Positions 49,040 to 61,747 of a stretch of 64,000 nt of DNA are shown here, one piece after another. Made by a program: the position numbers and the translations under genes. The notes under the pieces were generated by a model, which was not told the origin of the DNA, did not search any database, and worked only from the letters and a program-made list of their open reading frames with translations. Location of the stretch: positions 18,476,001-18,540,000 of the forward strand of contig BTRK01000004.1 in assembly GCA_036245805.1 (NCBI GenBank), read 5' to 3'. Every line of letters starts with the position of its first letter. Positions within the stretch are counted from its first letter, which is position 1. Origin of the DNA: Pristionchus mayeri. Its lineage: Eukaryota; Nematoda; Chromadorea; Rhabditida; Neodiplogasteridae.

Positions 49040-49339
49040 ACATGGAAATGGTCGGAACTCAGATATCTCAAAATTCATAAAATGTTCACAGAAAATTCAG
49101 CGTGAAATTCTGACCAGGAAATAAAAATTGCCAAATGAGTTTTTGAATATTTCTTTAGAGCCTGAAATATGCATTTTTGGGCGTTTTTGGCCTAAAAATA
49201 TCATTTTCCCATCGAAATCGAAATTTCAAAAAATTATTTGGCAGTGTTTGAAAGTGATTTCCTGGTCAGAATTTCGCGCTGAATTTTCTGTGAAAATTTC
49301 ATGAATTTTGAGATATCTGAGTTCAGACCATTTCCATGT
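49040..49339. repeat. 300 bp inverted repeat
   Basis: ACATGGAAATGGTCGGAACT at 49040 pairs with the complement ending at 49339, over arms of about 85-100 bp. It probably is a MITE. Confidence 0.85.
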
Positions 49340-49870
49340 AAGCTTCGATTGCTTTGTTTTTTAAAAAAGCTACTCGAAATCATATCTCTAAAGGAAAACA
49401 ACTAGGTTTTCTGCGTATTCTGTCTATTTCATCTAGAAAAAAATAGAGAAACAGCGCAAAATATAGCCATTCGCCTGAAAACAATCAAGAGGTGAGAAAG
49501 TTTCTTAAGCTATGGTCTTCCGTAGCATGAGGGCGGACCACAAACAAAGAATAACTTTCAAATGTAGATGCAACGTAGATTAGTGCTTTCTTGCAAATTT
49601 TGACATAACTCGTGCCAAGCTAACTTTTCCGATTCTGTGAATAGCTCACTCGAACCAGAATTGTGAAGAGTATATCTCACTGTTTGATTTCGCAGCATAT
49701 GTATCTGTACATACAAAATTAACTTGATTTGACCATGAAACTTTTTTGCACATTGTTCACAAACAAATCTGCTGATTCGTCTTTATTTGGTTCGATTTCA
49801 GTAAGATGTGCAGGATATGGTTTCACTAATTCATTTCTGTCAAGCTATTGTTACCTTCCAGGGTAAGGGG

Positions 49871-51428
49871 ATGAACCATTCTGATGTGATGTTGATTTAC
49901 GCACAGTTGTTAATTGAAGGAATTCTGGGGATTGCAATCAATTCAACAGTTCTGGTTAATTTATGGAGGAAGAAAGTTCCATCATGCGCCTCAACTTATC
50001 GCTTTGCAATGAGTTTCACCCTGATTCATGGGGCATCGCTTGGATGCTTTCTCGTGTTCACATTTGCCGTGAGTTGACACGACATTCGAAAGGAGTGGTC
50101 AGATTTAGCACGTCATTTTTAATGGTGATAATTATCTCATCATTTTTTATGGACCAATAATCTACCTGCCAAAGGTATGGTTTGTGTTTTTTTAGCCCAT
50201 GGTACTTCACAAGTATAATTTTCAAAATACGTAGAAATTATATTGGGATGGAAGAAGTCGAAGCAGAGCGCGGGAATTTGATCTTCTCAGTAAATTTAAA
50301 AGTTGCATGGCATTCCAGGTGATTGGCGACATTGGGATGGTTGTGTTCATCGCAATGGTCATTTCAATCTGGGAGTTCGTTCCCGCCTCTTGCCTCCTTC
50401 AGTGGATGGCTTTGAACAAGTGAGTTGTAAACGCTTTTGCAACTCTGTTAAATCGGAGCTATATCAATGATTTTTTTTCAGAACGCATTACTCCGATTTT
50501 AAACGTATAGTTCTCGCCTATTCCTTCTGTTTTATCCTTAAGTTTTTATCCTCGGTGAGATTTGGATTGGCCAGCGTTGCTTGATGGTGCTCTGATTTTC
50601 CCATTCACATATTGATAATCCCAACAATATTTTTTTCAGACATTTTCATTTCAACTATGTAAATTAGGCATAACAACATTTTCAGTCTCAATACACGACT
50701 TTCCTCACACCTCCATATTATCAATCACATTTCGATGAAATCACAAGAACAGTATGTAAATTGGATGAATCGGACAAATTCTACGCCTACGGCGCCTTTC
50801 TTTTCCCGAAAGAGAACTTCGTGAGAGATCCATCCGAACCTGATAGAACTAGTATCAGATCAGTTTAAGGAGAAATCGATCATTAAATTAGCTACGCTTA
50901 CCATTTACCCATCATACGTCATCGCATACTGTGTATTCATCATCTGCTATGTGGGAGTAAAGCGAACACTGAAACAGTTTGAAATCAAACTCTCTGCGAA
51001 GACTCTGAAGATGCAGAGGGCTTTCTTGAGGATGCTTTTCATACATGTATCATTCAAGTTGCCACCAAGAACGAATCTATGAAATATTCAAATGCAGACT
51101 CTTCTGCCTCTGGTCGTTCTCTCATTTCCCGCCACTCTGTTCATGGGTTCTCTGATCACCGGAGCAGCATTGGACATGTGGACTATGATCATTATATTAT
51201 CCATCTACATTCTACCCATCTTACAGGTGAAAATCTTATAAAATTCTTTCGTGCGAAAATTTTCCTTTTTAGGGTCTGATAATGTATGCTTATGTGAAGA
51301 GAATGGATGCTTCCCCCAGATCGGATAGCATTCAGAACACATCTGTCAATCGGACGCATCTTAGGACGATCAAAATTTCCACAAAAGAAGTGCGCTCAAA
51401 TCACTCTATCATCTTTAGAACATCGTAA
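49871..51428 (+). CDS. srh: Serpentine chemoreceptor, Srh family (346 aa)
   Basis: There are eight exons: 49871-50068, 50109-50174, 50319-50419, 50482-50554, 50686-50820, 50864-51046, 51098-51226 and 51273-51428. All are in phase, totalling 1,041 bp. The intron 50821-50863 is only 43 nt and is needed to avoid a frame clash. The seven hydrophobic segments include YLIIFYGPIIYLP, YPSYVIAYCVFIICYVGV and LLPLVVLSFPATLFMGSL. The loop EIKLSAKTLKMQRAFLRML fits the Srh signature (LS.KT...Q..F...L). Length is typical. A splice-acceptor-like TTCCAG stands 9 nt before the ATG. It is probably an odorant or ligand receptor in sensory neurons. Confidence 0.88.
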
Positions 51429-51731
51429 AGCGACCCCGATAAGATTGAAAATGGCGTGGTTCGTTGATTGTAATTTGTAAAACATATTTTGAAATTATTA
51501 ATATATTTAGGTATTTTGTAATTGAAATACGGCAATTATTTTTATTTCTAATAAACCTACACAAGTATCATTCGAGCAGCTGATTCTTGGTAGGATCATG
51601 ATTTATTACAAATTTTAAAACAGAAAATAAAACAAAGTGCAGAAGTAATTGCATTGCAAATGGTTCATCTCGGATCAATGGAAAAAAGGTGGTACGATGC
51701 CGGAAGAACAAGAGTGCTAGAGGCTCCATTT
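51429..51731. other. Convergent 3' regions of srh and faah genes
   Basis: AT-rich; AATAAA-type signals occur on both strands (for example TAATAAACC near 51550). No exon is seen. Confidence 0.6.
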
Positions 51732-54700
51732 CTAGACAGCATCGCCTCTCTCCTTCATAGCCTCGTGCAAATCAACCATGACGCGCAACACGAGTTCATC
51801 TCTGAAATGGAGTCATCCAACGATTTCATCGACGTCTGTCATTGTTTCCTAAACTCAAACACTATTCAACACCATACGCATATGAAAAAGGCCCATACAA
51901 ATTTGACGAGATTTCCGTTAATCTGCTTTTGTCATGTTGCTATCTTTGGAAAACGAACCTGAACGATGGCGCTACGATCTGCACTGAGAGAGGGAGACCG
52001 ACGCTATTCTGCAAAATGGTTGAATTAAGAAGCTTCACAATTCTCGCAATCAGCAACTAACGACTCATAAAAGCTAAAATTAAGTCCGAATTCCGCTACC
52101 TTGCACCGCTTCTTCAGTGCTCTCTCTAGGATTCCATGGGCCGGATACGATTCCAACTCAGTCTCATCCTTCTCCGTCCAGGATCCAGTCTGAATCAATC
52201 GATCGGTATTACAGTACGACCGTTCTAGAAATTAACATGATCGATTTTTCACCTTCTCAATATCGTACCCCTGTGACTTACCGTAACCACTCCCGCGGGG
52301 AAGTCCATCGCATTCCAGATCATCGTGCTGTGCATGGCAGTCATTGGCGTCGTCGTGGGCAGAGAGTGGGGTGGGGCGGGTGAGAGCTGCAGGAAATAAG
52401 TTAGTTAGTAATTGACAATTATAAATTACAGTAGTTGGACAGAGAAGCAGATCGATGTCATTTTCCTTCATCTTTTGACAGAGATTCTTCCGACAGTCGT
52501 AGATCTTGTCGATTCCTGCTTGCACATCTGCAATCACAACGAAATTAGGAATGAAATGGGAAAGGAAAACTAGAAAGGACACTTCGTAAGTAACAGAACT
52601 CGTTTTGCGCCAACTTATTCGTCATAAAAAGGTTGAATGCGGCGTTGAACGTCGCAATGAATGCTTTATAAAATGACAATATTTTATCGAACTCACCGCT
52701 TGCATTCTTCGATGGGCACATGAAGAAGTCGGCTGTGGGCGAATCTCCATACAGTTTCATAATCCATCCAGCTACTTTCTGAAATTACACCAATTCTACA
52801 ATGCATACGTGCTGTGCAATACCCCGAAGATCATCGGCACGTACAAGACGAGTTTCAACGGCATCATCATCCGAGCGAGCGGCTCCTAAACAACATCGAT
52901 AGTTGGGCATGAAAGATAATGAAAAATATGGAATAAAGGGATGGAAAAGCTTGATATCATAATTGTATGATTGTCGATTATTTTGAATGGATTACTGTAT
53001 CGCGTGCTTACATTCTTCAGTCGATCGAGCACTTTCGCTCCTCCGTCAGCGAGTGCTATGGCGAAGACTCCTCTGCACGATTCGGCTGCGATGTCGCCCA
53101 GAGAGAACGGAACGAGATCGTGACCTGTACAATGTATTTTTCATATTAAAATCACCTTTTCTTTGGCCTGCTCCTTAGATAGAACACCTTGGTTTGTCTT
53201 CTTCTTGTCATTGGACGCGATAATCGCTCTTCCTTACCCTTGCTCTTGAGAAGATCCACAGCCTCCCTCACGACTCTTCTATTGCCAGGAAGAGGGTCGA
53301 TGTAGCCATCCGTGTCGTAATAGCCTACAAAAACACATGATCAGGATCGGACTCTGTTTAGATAACTCACCTATGCGGAACTTCTTGCCCTCCTTGAATA
53401 GTTCCTCCCGGAAGTCGATGGGAACAGTAAGCGGGTCCTTGTTTGAGATATACGTGTCACTCCACATGGCTCTGCAAAGCCGGCTTGCCCTTTTTTCACC
53501 ATAAAATTAAAAGATTTTCGCATGAACTCCGTAAAGCATCGTGCTGACAAAGCATGGCAAGTTGTCACGAACTTCCTCTCTCGCCTTACCCATGTTGAAT
53601 TTGAAAAATCATGAATATCGCGATATCTACCTCATCATTTCCACTATGGCATATGAATCCTGCGCCATCGGTCCCTCCGTCAGCGTGATTATCGGTCGCA
53701 TCGGGATGGCGAAGGGGATTTGAGCAGTGGAGCAGCGGGTAGGAGACGGCTGAGCATGCATCAATCAATAACAGAGTAGCTAAGCACATTCCATTTTCGT
53801 TTTTGGGAGTTCTTTTTCCGGCACTTGGTCTGACGGGAACTATGACGTCATGCCGCCTTCGATATAAGTCGGCATACGATTATATTTCTCATCCGTGCTA
53901 GTGCACCTTTTCGCTTCTGGTTCTCGTACCTTAAATGCGCAGCAGCCGCAGTAAGCAGCGGGTATTCTCACGGATCCTCCCAGGTCGCTACCCAGTCCGC
54001 AGATGGATCCGCCCGAACCCAGTAGGGCCCCTTCACCTCCAGAAGAACCTCCACACGTGCGTCGCGAGTTGTGTGGATTGGTCGATGTGCCTGGAACAGA
54101 GCTGAATATTTTCTGCATTGTGGAAATCAACGCTAAATTCAAGTTAGTTATCTCACCATAAATGGAGTTGTTACAGGTGTAGGTCATGCAAGTGACGGGA
54201 ATATTTGTCTGACAGAACGGAATCATTCCTGAAATGGATTTCGTAATTTGTAGAGACAGAGAAACGATACCGCACTCTCGTCATTCTACATACTATACCT
54301 TTAATAAGTAATGCGAATATGCAAAAGGACGAGAAATTGACCCGGATACCGAACTATCGGAAGTTGGGTCTTGCAGAGATAAGCATACCTTCCTCTCGAA
54401 GCTTCATCACTTGATACGAATCCTCCTTGGGGATGTTATCGATTTGTTTCGCTAATCCCCAGGTATTGCGATGACCCGCGAGCTGAGGGCAAATATTTTC
54501 GATGAAAACACGCAATCACCTTTCAATCATAGAACGCAGAGGTGAGTTAAGAGAAGAGGCAAAGTATTCATGTTTGGGCAGATAATAAACCTCAGTCACC
54601 TCGATTTGCTCCTTCACACTCAGAGGAATTCCGAAGAGAGGAGGCTTCTTATAAGAGTGATCCTTGGCTTTCTGATCCAACTCTCGAGCGTCACTTAGTG

Positions 54701-55409
54701 CTTCCTGGAGTTTTTTTAATAGAATCTACGAAAAGAAACAACAATAGTTGCCTTGATAATCTTAGTGATGCAGTTGGTCTTCTCATGGGATTTTACTGCC
54801 AGACCGCAATACACTTGAAGCACACTCTCCGCAGTTACGTCTCCTGCTTGCAATGCATCTGAAACGTGTCGTAGTGAAAATTCATTTCTGAGTGTTACAG
54901 AATTCATCAGTGAAACTAATGTTAGAGTCATCGCACCTCGTAGCTGTCGAAAGTCCATCGCCTCGATTTTCTTCCTCTCGTCCTCACTAACCAGCATGGT
55001 TTCCTTTCTAGCCCATTCAATACTCTGATCTCTCTCCCTCAAAGCCACCTTTGTCCTAGCAGCGTAGTGCGCCTTGATCTGCAATGGAAGGTATCTATTA
55101 GAGTTGAATAATTGACACCACTATATCTCAATTATAAAAATATATCAGAAATTAATCTGCCAAGATCATATGCAAAATGAAATTCGAGTAATCACTCGAA
55201 TTCCTGCAATCTAGCGAAGAAGCTAGAAACTCGCCTTGCTACTCTTCCTGTACTGGATCACGGTGTAAACTACAGCAAGCGCGAGTATGGAAATGGTCCA
55301 TGTCAAACTGAAATTTGCATCAAAAATAGATGAAAACCAAAAAAAAATTGTGAAAATACATAAAAATTGTAGAATGAACATACCAGTTGCAATCGGCGTG
55401 CGACTCCAT
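51732..55409 (-). CDS. faah: Fatty acid amide hydrolase (amidase signature family, 585 aa)
   Basis: Nineteen minus-strand exons, all in phase (1,758 bp): 55384-55409, 55235-55307, 54937-55078, 54752-54858, 54600-54704, 54389-54482, 54157-54228, 53930-54090, 53631-53749, 53371-53471, 53238-53324, 53012-53124, 52823-52885, 52697-52778, 52527-52430, 52386-52282, 52189-52100, 52008-51959 and 51801-51732. An N-terminal TM (LTWTISILALAVVYTVI) precedes the amidase domain. The Ser-Ser-Lys triad is present: Lys147 (LSVKEQ), Ser222 (CGGSSGGEG) and nucleophile Ser246 (SDLGGSVR), with the same spacing as rat FAAH 142/217/241. MDFPAGVVT is conserved. The enzyme hydrolyses N-acylethanolamines and other fatty amides at internal membranes. 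Exons ending at 55235 and 54752 use GC donors. A palindromic MITE lies in intron 53750-53929. Confidence 0.93.
53822..53903. repeat. Palindromic MITE family, copy 4 (diverged, intronic)
   Basis: It reads CACTTGGTCTGACGGGAACT, then ATGACGTCATGCCGCC, and ends ATCCGTGCTAGTG. The left arm is the better conserved. It lies in a faah intron. Confidence 0.85.
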
Positions 55410-55680
55410 CGGAATGAGGAGTGTTTACGGGAAGGGAAGAGAGTGATACCAGTAGTGTAGTGTGGAACGGGAGGGGATAAGGAGATAACAACCGTGCAAT
55501 CAATTGCACATGAGTGTCACTAAACGGAAGAACGAGAGAACGACCGACACATTTGTTGTGACCACGGGTCGTTGAGCTCGGAAAGCTAGAGACTGGAAGG
55601 GTACGCGACGCGTGGCCCCGTTCCCGCGCTTTTCTACAAACAAACAACATTTAAATATAATTCGGTTGCTCAACGGCGGG

Positions 55681-56492
55681 ATATCACGCCTCTCACGAGA
55701 GAATCGAGCTGAATTTCCCATTCATGGGAATGGAGGAAAATTGTGATTTGACTTCTAACCGATTTCGACCATCCTGAGGTATGCCTGAGTGACCCCCGAC
55801 ATCTTGTTGTACAGACTTCATTTTGGGGCTTCCTACACCGGGTCGCAATTTGGCATCACTCACTCCAAGAGCCGATTTCTCGAAAACGGTGACAGATTGA
55901 GCAAAATAGACCTCTGAATGACCCCGGCTGATTTTTCGAGCTCTATCTATCTATACAAACCAATTTCTCTGAATCCGATTTTGAAAGACGGTACGTTGTC
56001 GGTCAAAATTCTCAAAAATGTAGGTGCAGAAGCAGCTCAAATTTTTTCACTCAATGCAGCTCGACGAGAGCTTTCCAATGAGTGGTTTACCAACAAAATA
56101 CGGGCACGGTGGTGAAACTTTCGCCCCTTTTACGTTTTTCGATCATTTGAAGTCACTCCATTCCTAATGTATGTACGAATGTAGTCAAATGATCGAAAAA
56201 CGTAAAAGGGGCGAAAGTTTCACCACCGTGCCCGTATTTTGTTGGTAAACCACTCATTGGAAAGCTCTCGTCGAGCTGCATTGAGTGAAAAAATTTGAGC
56301 TGCTTCTTTTCGAGAAATGGGCCCTTGAAGTGAGTGATGCCGAATTGCGACCCGGTGTAGGAAGCCCCAAAATGAAGTCTGCACAGCAAGACTTCGGGGG
56401 TCACTCAGGCATGCATTAAGATGGTCAAAACCGGTTAGAACCAAATTCACTATTCCCATGCTCAGCTCGATTCTCTCATGAGAGGCGTGATA
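55681..56492. repeat. 0.8 kb foldback element
   Basis: The arms of about 390 bp are inverted copies: ATATCACGCCTCTCACGAGA at 55681 against the complement ending at 56492. The loop is near 56150-56180 (ATGTATGTACGAATG). One arm is longer, with an extra segment at 55880-56020. It lies upstream of the faah gene. Confidence 0.92.
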
Positions 56493-56695
56493 TTCTTCCT
56501 AAAGAATGAGGACGAGCACTTGTTTCGCAACTTTTGCTCTCCAGATACCCTCATGATAGAGCGAGCCCTAACAACGCAGGATGAAAAAAAAATTTGCATA
56601 CCTTTTTCCTCTTTTGCAGTTTGATTCATTATCATGATTCAGATGGATCCAATGTGACTTATCATTCCTCACGTTTCTCTGTCACCATTTTGTTT

Positions 56696-58310
56696 TTAAC
56701 ACAGGTATCACGAGTCAGTGGAGGAAGTCACGAACAATTTTTTTCAAACCCATTTAAAATCGATCAAATTATAACGTTAAGTTAGTCTAGGGACAAGATT
56801 ACGAATGAACAAGGACATTTGTCCCAGAGCCGGATTATAGGTATTTCCCGGTTCCAAAACCGGCTATACTGTATTTCAGCTCACAGATGAGCTACAGGGA
56901 TGGCATGGTGCGCAAAATACGCGGAAAAATACGGCGATCAACTTTACTGTTGATCACTTTTTGATTGGGTGCAAACCAAAAAAGTTTGCACTGAAAAATC
57001 AATGTCTTTTCGAAAAATGAATATATTTGTGTATCATGCAGGTGCGTTGCAGGGAATTTTATTGCAGAATATTAAAGAAGAAGTCTACCTACATCTTACA
57101 TAAAATAATCGTTCAAATCGAAGATGACTCAAATTGCCAAATAGACGATCAACGGTTGCTAACTCGAGGTGGGTAGGACAACATTTAGCCGTATTCAAAA
57201 TGTTTCGGTCAGTCATGATCAGTTTTGATTATTTTAGAGTGTTTTTAAAATATCTACACCTAATTCCACTAAAATAATCGCAAAAATTTACATTTTGGAA
57301 CAATCGATTTCCTACTTGGTCGATTTTGGACGATTTTGCGGCCAGAAAAAGTATGATTATCAAAACGTTCTTCCCAATATTATTTGTAAAACTTTCAGTA
57401 GTTCTCGCATTCTCTCCGAATTACTTCACATTTGCCAATTCTGCACTCGTTCTATCTAGATAATATCCTCCAAAAATGCGAAATCGAAGGTCGCAAAAAG
57501 TTAAAATTCAAATTCTCAGTACATTTTGATCGAATCTATAAATTTCAAACGGGTAAATATATTTTGAACCTAGAGAAGTTCAAAACGACACTGAACACTG
57601 TAACAAGAGAGATTCAAAATTTTATGAAAATTTCGAATTTTGAAAAATGAAATATTTGTAAACTATCAATACGAAAATAATAAAAGTGTTTTCAGCACAA
57701 TTCTCATTCGCACTTATTTTTTGTACACAAATATGAATGGTTTGAACATAACCTGTTGAGAATTTGAATTTTAACTTTTTGCGACCCTTCGATTTCGCAT
57801 TTTTGGAGGATATTATCTAGATAGAACGAGTGCAGAATTGGCAAATGTGAAGTAATTCGGAGAAAAAAAAATTTTCGATTTGAACGATTATTTTATGTAA
57901 GATGTAGGTAGACTTCTTCTTTAATATTCTGCAATAAAATTCCCTGCAACGCACCTGCATGATACACAAATATATTCATTTTTCGAACAGAAATTGATTT
58001 TTCAGTGCAAACTTTTTTGGTTTGCATCCAATCAAAAAGTGGTCAACAGTAAAGTTGATCGCCGTATTTTCCCGCGTATTTTGCGCACCATGCCATCCCT
58101 GTAGCTCATCTGTGAGCTGAAATACAGTATAGCCGGTTTTGGAACCGGGAAATACCTATAATCCGGCTCTGGGACAAATGACCTTGTTCATTCGTAATCT
58201 TGTCCCTAGACTAACATAACGTTATAATTTGATCGATTTTAAATGGGTTTGAAAAAAATTGTTCGCGAAGTGGCACTTTTCGCTTCACCGACTCGTGATA
58301 CCTGTGTTAA
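56696..58310. repeat. 1.6 kb foldback element bounded by TTAA
   Basis: The ends are TTAACACAGGTATCACGAGT and its complement. The arms are near-identical for over 400 bp, and an inner inverted repeat at about 57410-57520 pairs with 57757-57862. TTAA stands at both ends, as in target-site duplications of piggyBac-type elements, but no transposase is seen. Confidence 0.9.
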
Positions 58311-58559
58311 GAATGACTACATTGTAACTGATAAAAATTTAAAAAATACATGATAAAATCTCAATTTCTTCCTTCTACTGATCACATCATTGCCGTAAGT
58401 GCCATCAATTATTCGGATTGTTTGATTTAGTGATCACGAGAACATAATAACCAACCACTCATCAAAACATTCCGCAACAGCGCTAACCACGCACATGGTA
58501 CTCTACGGTCAAATTATGGCTATCAATGTAATTTTTTGCGTTGTATCGTGATCTGCACA

Positions 58560-59485
58560 TTTCCACTCAAGGGCATATTTCGGTAGCCGCAAATGGTCTT
58601 CGAAAATAATTATTATTTCTGGATTATTCAAAAACTGTGAAGCCGTTTTGGACCAGTACCACAATTACAATGGATAACTATCAATGCTAAGCAAATCGCA
58701 ATATTTTTGTGAAATTCAGCAAATCTGCTAGTGATGGCAGTTCGGTTCGGTTAATGGATAATCCACTAACCGAAAAGTATTTCGGTTACTCGGTTAACGC
58801 CTCTAGACACGAGCAGTTGTATGGATTATCCAAACCAAACAGACTATCCAAACCAGTTTCCGTCGAAATGGATTGGTCGTATCCATTTGGCCATCCCTAT
58901 TAGCCACCAGTGCGGCTTTTAGATATTATCTCTGAAAGAAAATTGTCTTTCGATCTAGATTTGTTTATCCTATTGCCATCTCACTCTGGTTAATGTCAGA
59001 TGCACTCCTCTAAGAACACGGCCGAACTTTTCACGCACCAAACATCTTAATTTTGATCAGATCAAACAAAATACGCACTAGCACGATTCAGAAAAAAACG
59101 ACTGTTTTTTTATTGTGGGAATGTTCTGCTGTGAACAATCATTCTACGTTTTCTTTCCTGGCACATTTCAGGAGCCACAAATAACCGCAAAATAATAATT
59201 ATTTTTGGACTATTATGATGACAAGTAATTGGCTGATTTGAGACCGTACTACGAATACAATGCAGAGATACGAACACAAAGCATAAATCACTATTTTTCC
59301 TGCAGGTCTGCCTACCGACCATTAGCTCTTTCACCAATGGTCTCTCTAAAAAATCATATTTTCGTTCGATCTCTATATTGACTACCCTTTGCTAGCTTGC
59401 TCAACTTAATGGCACATGTACTGATCTAAGAAAACTGTTGGACTACTCACGCATATAACATCACTATTTTGATCAGCGAAATCAG
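58560..59485 (+). repeat. Diverged tandem duplication upstream of the str gene
   Basis: Segments at about 58560-58720 and 59150-59290 align (AAATAATAATTATT, TGGA.TATT, GACC.TAC). Segments at about 58920-59060 and 59330-59485 also align (TTCGATCT, ATTTTGATCAG). The unit is about 420-590 bp and lies directly upstream of the ATG at 59506. Confidence 0.55.
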
Positions 59486-59505
59486 TCCTCATTTTCCCAC
59501 GACCA

Positions 59506-61258
59506 ATGCTTCCCGCAAAGGAACAGCAACTTTTCGAGCTTTTCGCCGGCGTTGAAATCATAAATATTGGTGAGCAAAATATGATGTTCGAAATTTGAGT
59601 CCTAAATTCTAGTTACAGTATCTTTCAGCCGCTTCTATTCTAACGAATCTCTTCTTGATCTACCTCATCCTCTATCGATCGTCTCCCGAAATCGGTTCTT
59701 ATCGATATCTCCTACTCGCTTTCGCAATCAATGACATCAACTACCCGATCGTTCATTATCTCACTCTTCCGGTAAATATTTGTACATGGATCTAAACATT
59801 TACCATTTCCGTTTGTTTTGAGATTTCCGATTTTCAGGGTTTATTTCAAATTTTCCGTTTTCAGATCGTTTGTACATATGATGGCGCGCTCGTAATGTTC
59901 TCGCGCGGAATTATCACGTCGAGGGTTCTCAAAATATGAACAATACATTTTTAATGTCACCATCCAGGTGTCGATCTGCCTTTTCGCTTGCACGTTCTCA
60001 CAAACGATGCCTCTTCTGGCACATCTGTTCATATACCGGCTAATTGCAGCGAAATGGTTTACATCAATTCACGCGTTTACGTGCTTACATTTTGCAGGCC
60101 TCACTTTGTAAAATTCTACACTGCCAAGATGTGCTTTGCTCTTGCTGTGATTACACTCGCAGCGGAATCTTCTCTGTGGTGGGACTGACCAACTGCAAAG
60201 TATGAATACTAACTTCGCAGGTTTCTCAATTGCTACTTCAACTACGGACCAGATCAGGCGACTACTGACTTCGTCCAGCCTTTTCTTGATCGAAACTTCC
60301 CTGGAGAAGGGAAGGGTTTCATTGGAGCGCTGTACTATGTTTGTTATTATAATACTTTGAATATTTCACAACAGTGATGAGGGTGGAGAGCTTATCATGT
60401 GGTCTCTCATGCCCAAAAGGATCAACTAGAATTGTTTCAGGGACCCGATGGCGAGTTTCGAATTCGTCCCTTCCTCGGAACGATGGGTTTCAACACAATC
60501 ATGGGCATTTGCATCTCTGCCATCATGTTCTGCTCCTATTCGATCGTCGCGCATTTTCGACAAGAATTCAGGTTCAACTTGAATACGAATTTGAACAATA
60601 CAATTTGCGGTTTGTAGTGTCACCAATCCCGAATACAAATGCTACAAATGCTACAAATGACAGCTACAGACAGCTACAAATGCAGCTCTTCAGGACACTC
60701 GTAATTCAAGTAAGCATACACATGGCAATGGAGTCCGGAAGACGGTCTCTTCATTCCACACACTCTCTCCAATTAACCATGAAGAGAAAGTGTCCTGAAC
60801 ATCGAACTCATCCTGAATAAAAACCTGAGTGGTCTAAATTTAGATGCTAATCCCCATGCTGATTGTCTATCTTCCGTCCGCCGGCAACATCAATCTGCCA
60901 ATGGCTGGCTATCGCATTAGCTTCTTCCCCAATCTCATCTCGGCATCGACGACTTTCTATCCGCTGGTGGACGCATGGGTCATCATATATGGAGTGAGGA
61001 GTTACAGGTATGCGGCAGCCTGGGTTAAACGGGGCCGCGTACGTGCTCCCTAACAATAGAATCCGCGAGAGGGTTCGCTTTGCGATTCGCCACTGCCTAT
61101 TGAGGAGTAGTGATGACGAAACAGGTTGTAACGCGGCATGCCGATTCCGTTTTGTCATCATTAGTATGAGGAATTATAGGAGAACAAATGACGGAATTGC
61201 ACTAAAATACAATATTTCTCAGGAACACAATCACGAACTCCTTCTTGTGTCTGCATAA
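59506..61258 (+). CDS. str: Serpentine chemoreceptor, Str family
   Basis: Exons in phase are 59506-59569, 59629-59771, 59865-59924, 59968-60056, one starting near 60098, one starting near 60222, one near 60440-60571, 60677-60711 and 60844-61009. A final exon from 61061 runs to TAA at 61258. TM1 is ASILTNLFLIYLILYRSS, followed by GSYRYLLLAFAINDI, the classic Str start. Later are LQMQLFRTLVIQ before TM6, then MLIPMLIVYLP, and a final TM followed by a basic tail (IRERVRFAIRHCLLR). The C-terminal extension of about 60 residues is longer than usual and may hide another intron. Short CTACAAATG repeats (60640-60680) lie just before the QLQMQ exon. Confidence 0.82.
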
Positions 61259-61747
61259 GGCGAGCATTGGTGTCAGCACATTCGCTCAATCGTCATCCCT
61301 CCCTAACCAAACAACGACGTGAACTCAAGAAGGAAACTGATTGATCAATTAACGTGCATTTAAAAAATAACACATACGTGAAATTGCGCAATACTTGAAC
61401 TGGAGCACTCTTCAGGCTGATAGAATATTTACAGCCCAAAGCAATCTAAGCATGTCGTATTTATTGTAAAATGTGATGTTATCTGAAAATCTATGACATA
61501 TAATTTCAAAAGATCTCTATTAAGATGAGATTGTACTGGTATACTGTATATCCGTATTTTATTATGCAAATGCCACAGCGAATGCATATTTTCTCTGTTA
61601 AGCAGGAAAACATGCACTTGCGTATCTCCAATCGTGTGCACGTATAACTTCCTTATGCGAAAATAGCTGACTACTACAGGTGAAAATATGCCCATAAAAG
61701 TATTCGGCAATAATACGAAAATTCGGATCCCAAATTGATCCTTTTCG
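61259..61747. other. Intergenic region
   Basis: AT-rich, no supported exon. Confidence 0.5.

Larger units (their letters stand above)
48361..49870. other. Repeat-rich intergenic region
   Basis: It holds a TA run near 48385, G-rich sequence at 48500-48540, the minisatellite at 48702-48796 and the inverted repeat at 49040-49339. I see no gene. Confidence 0.6.
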
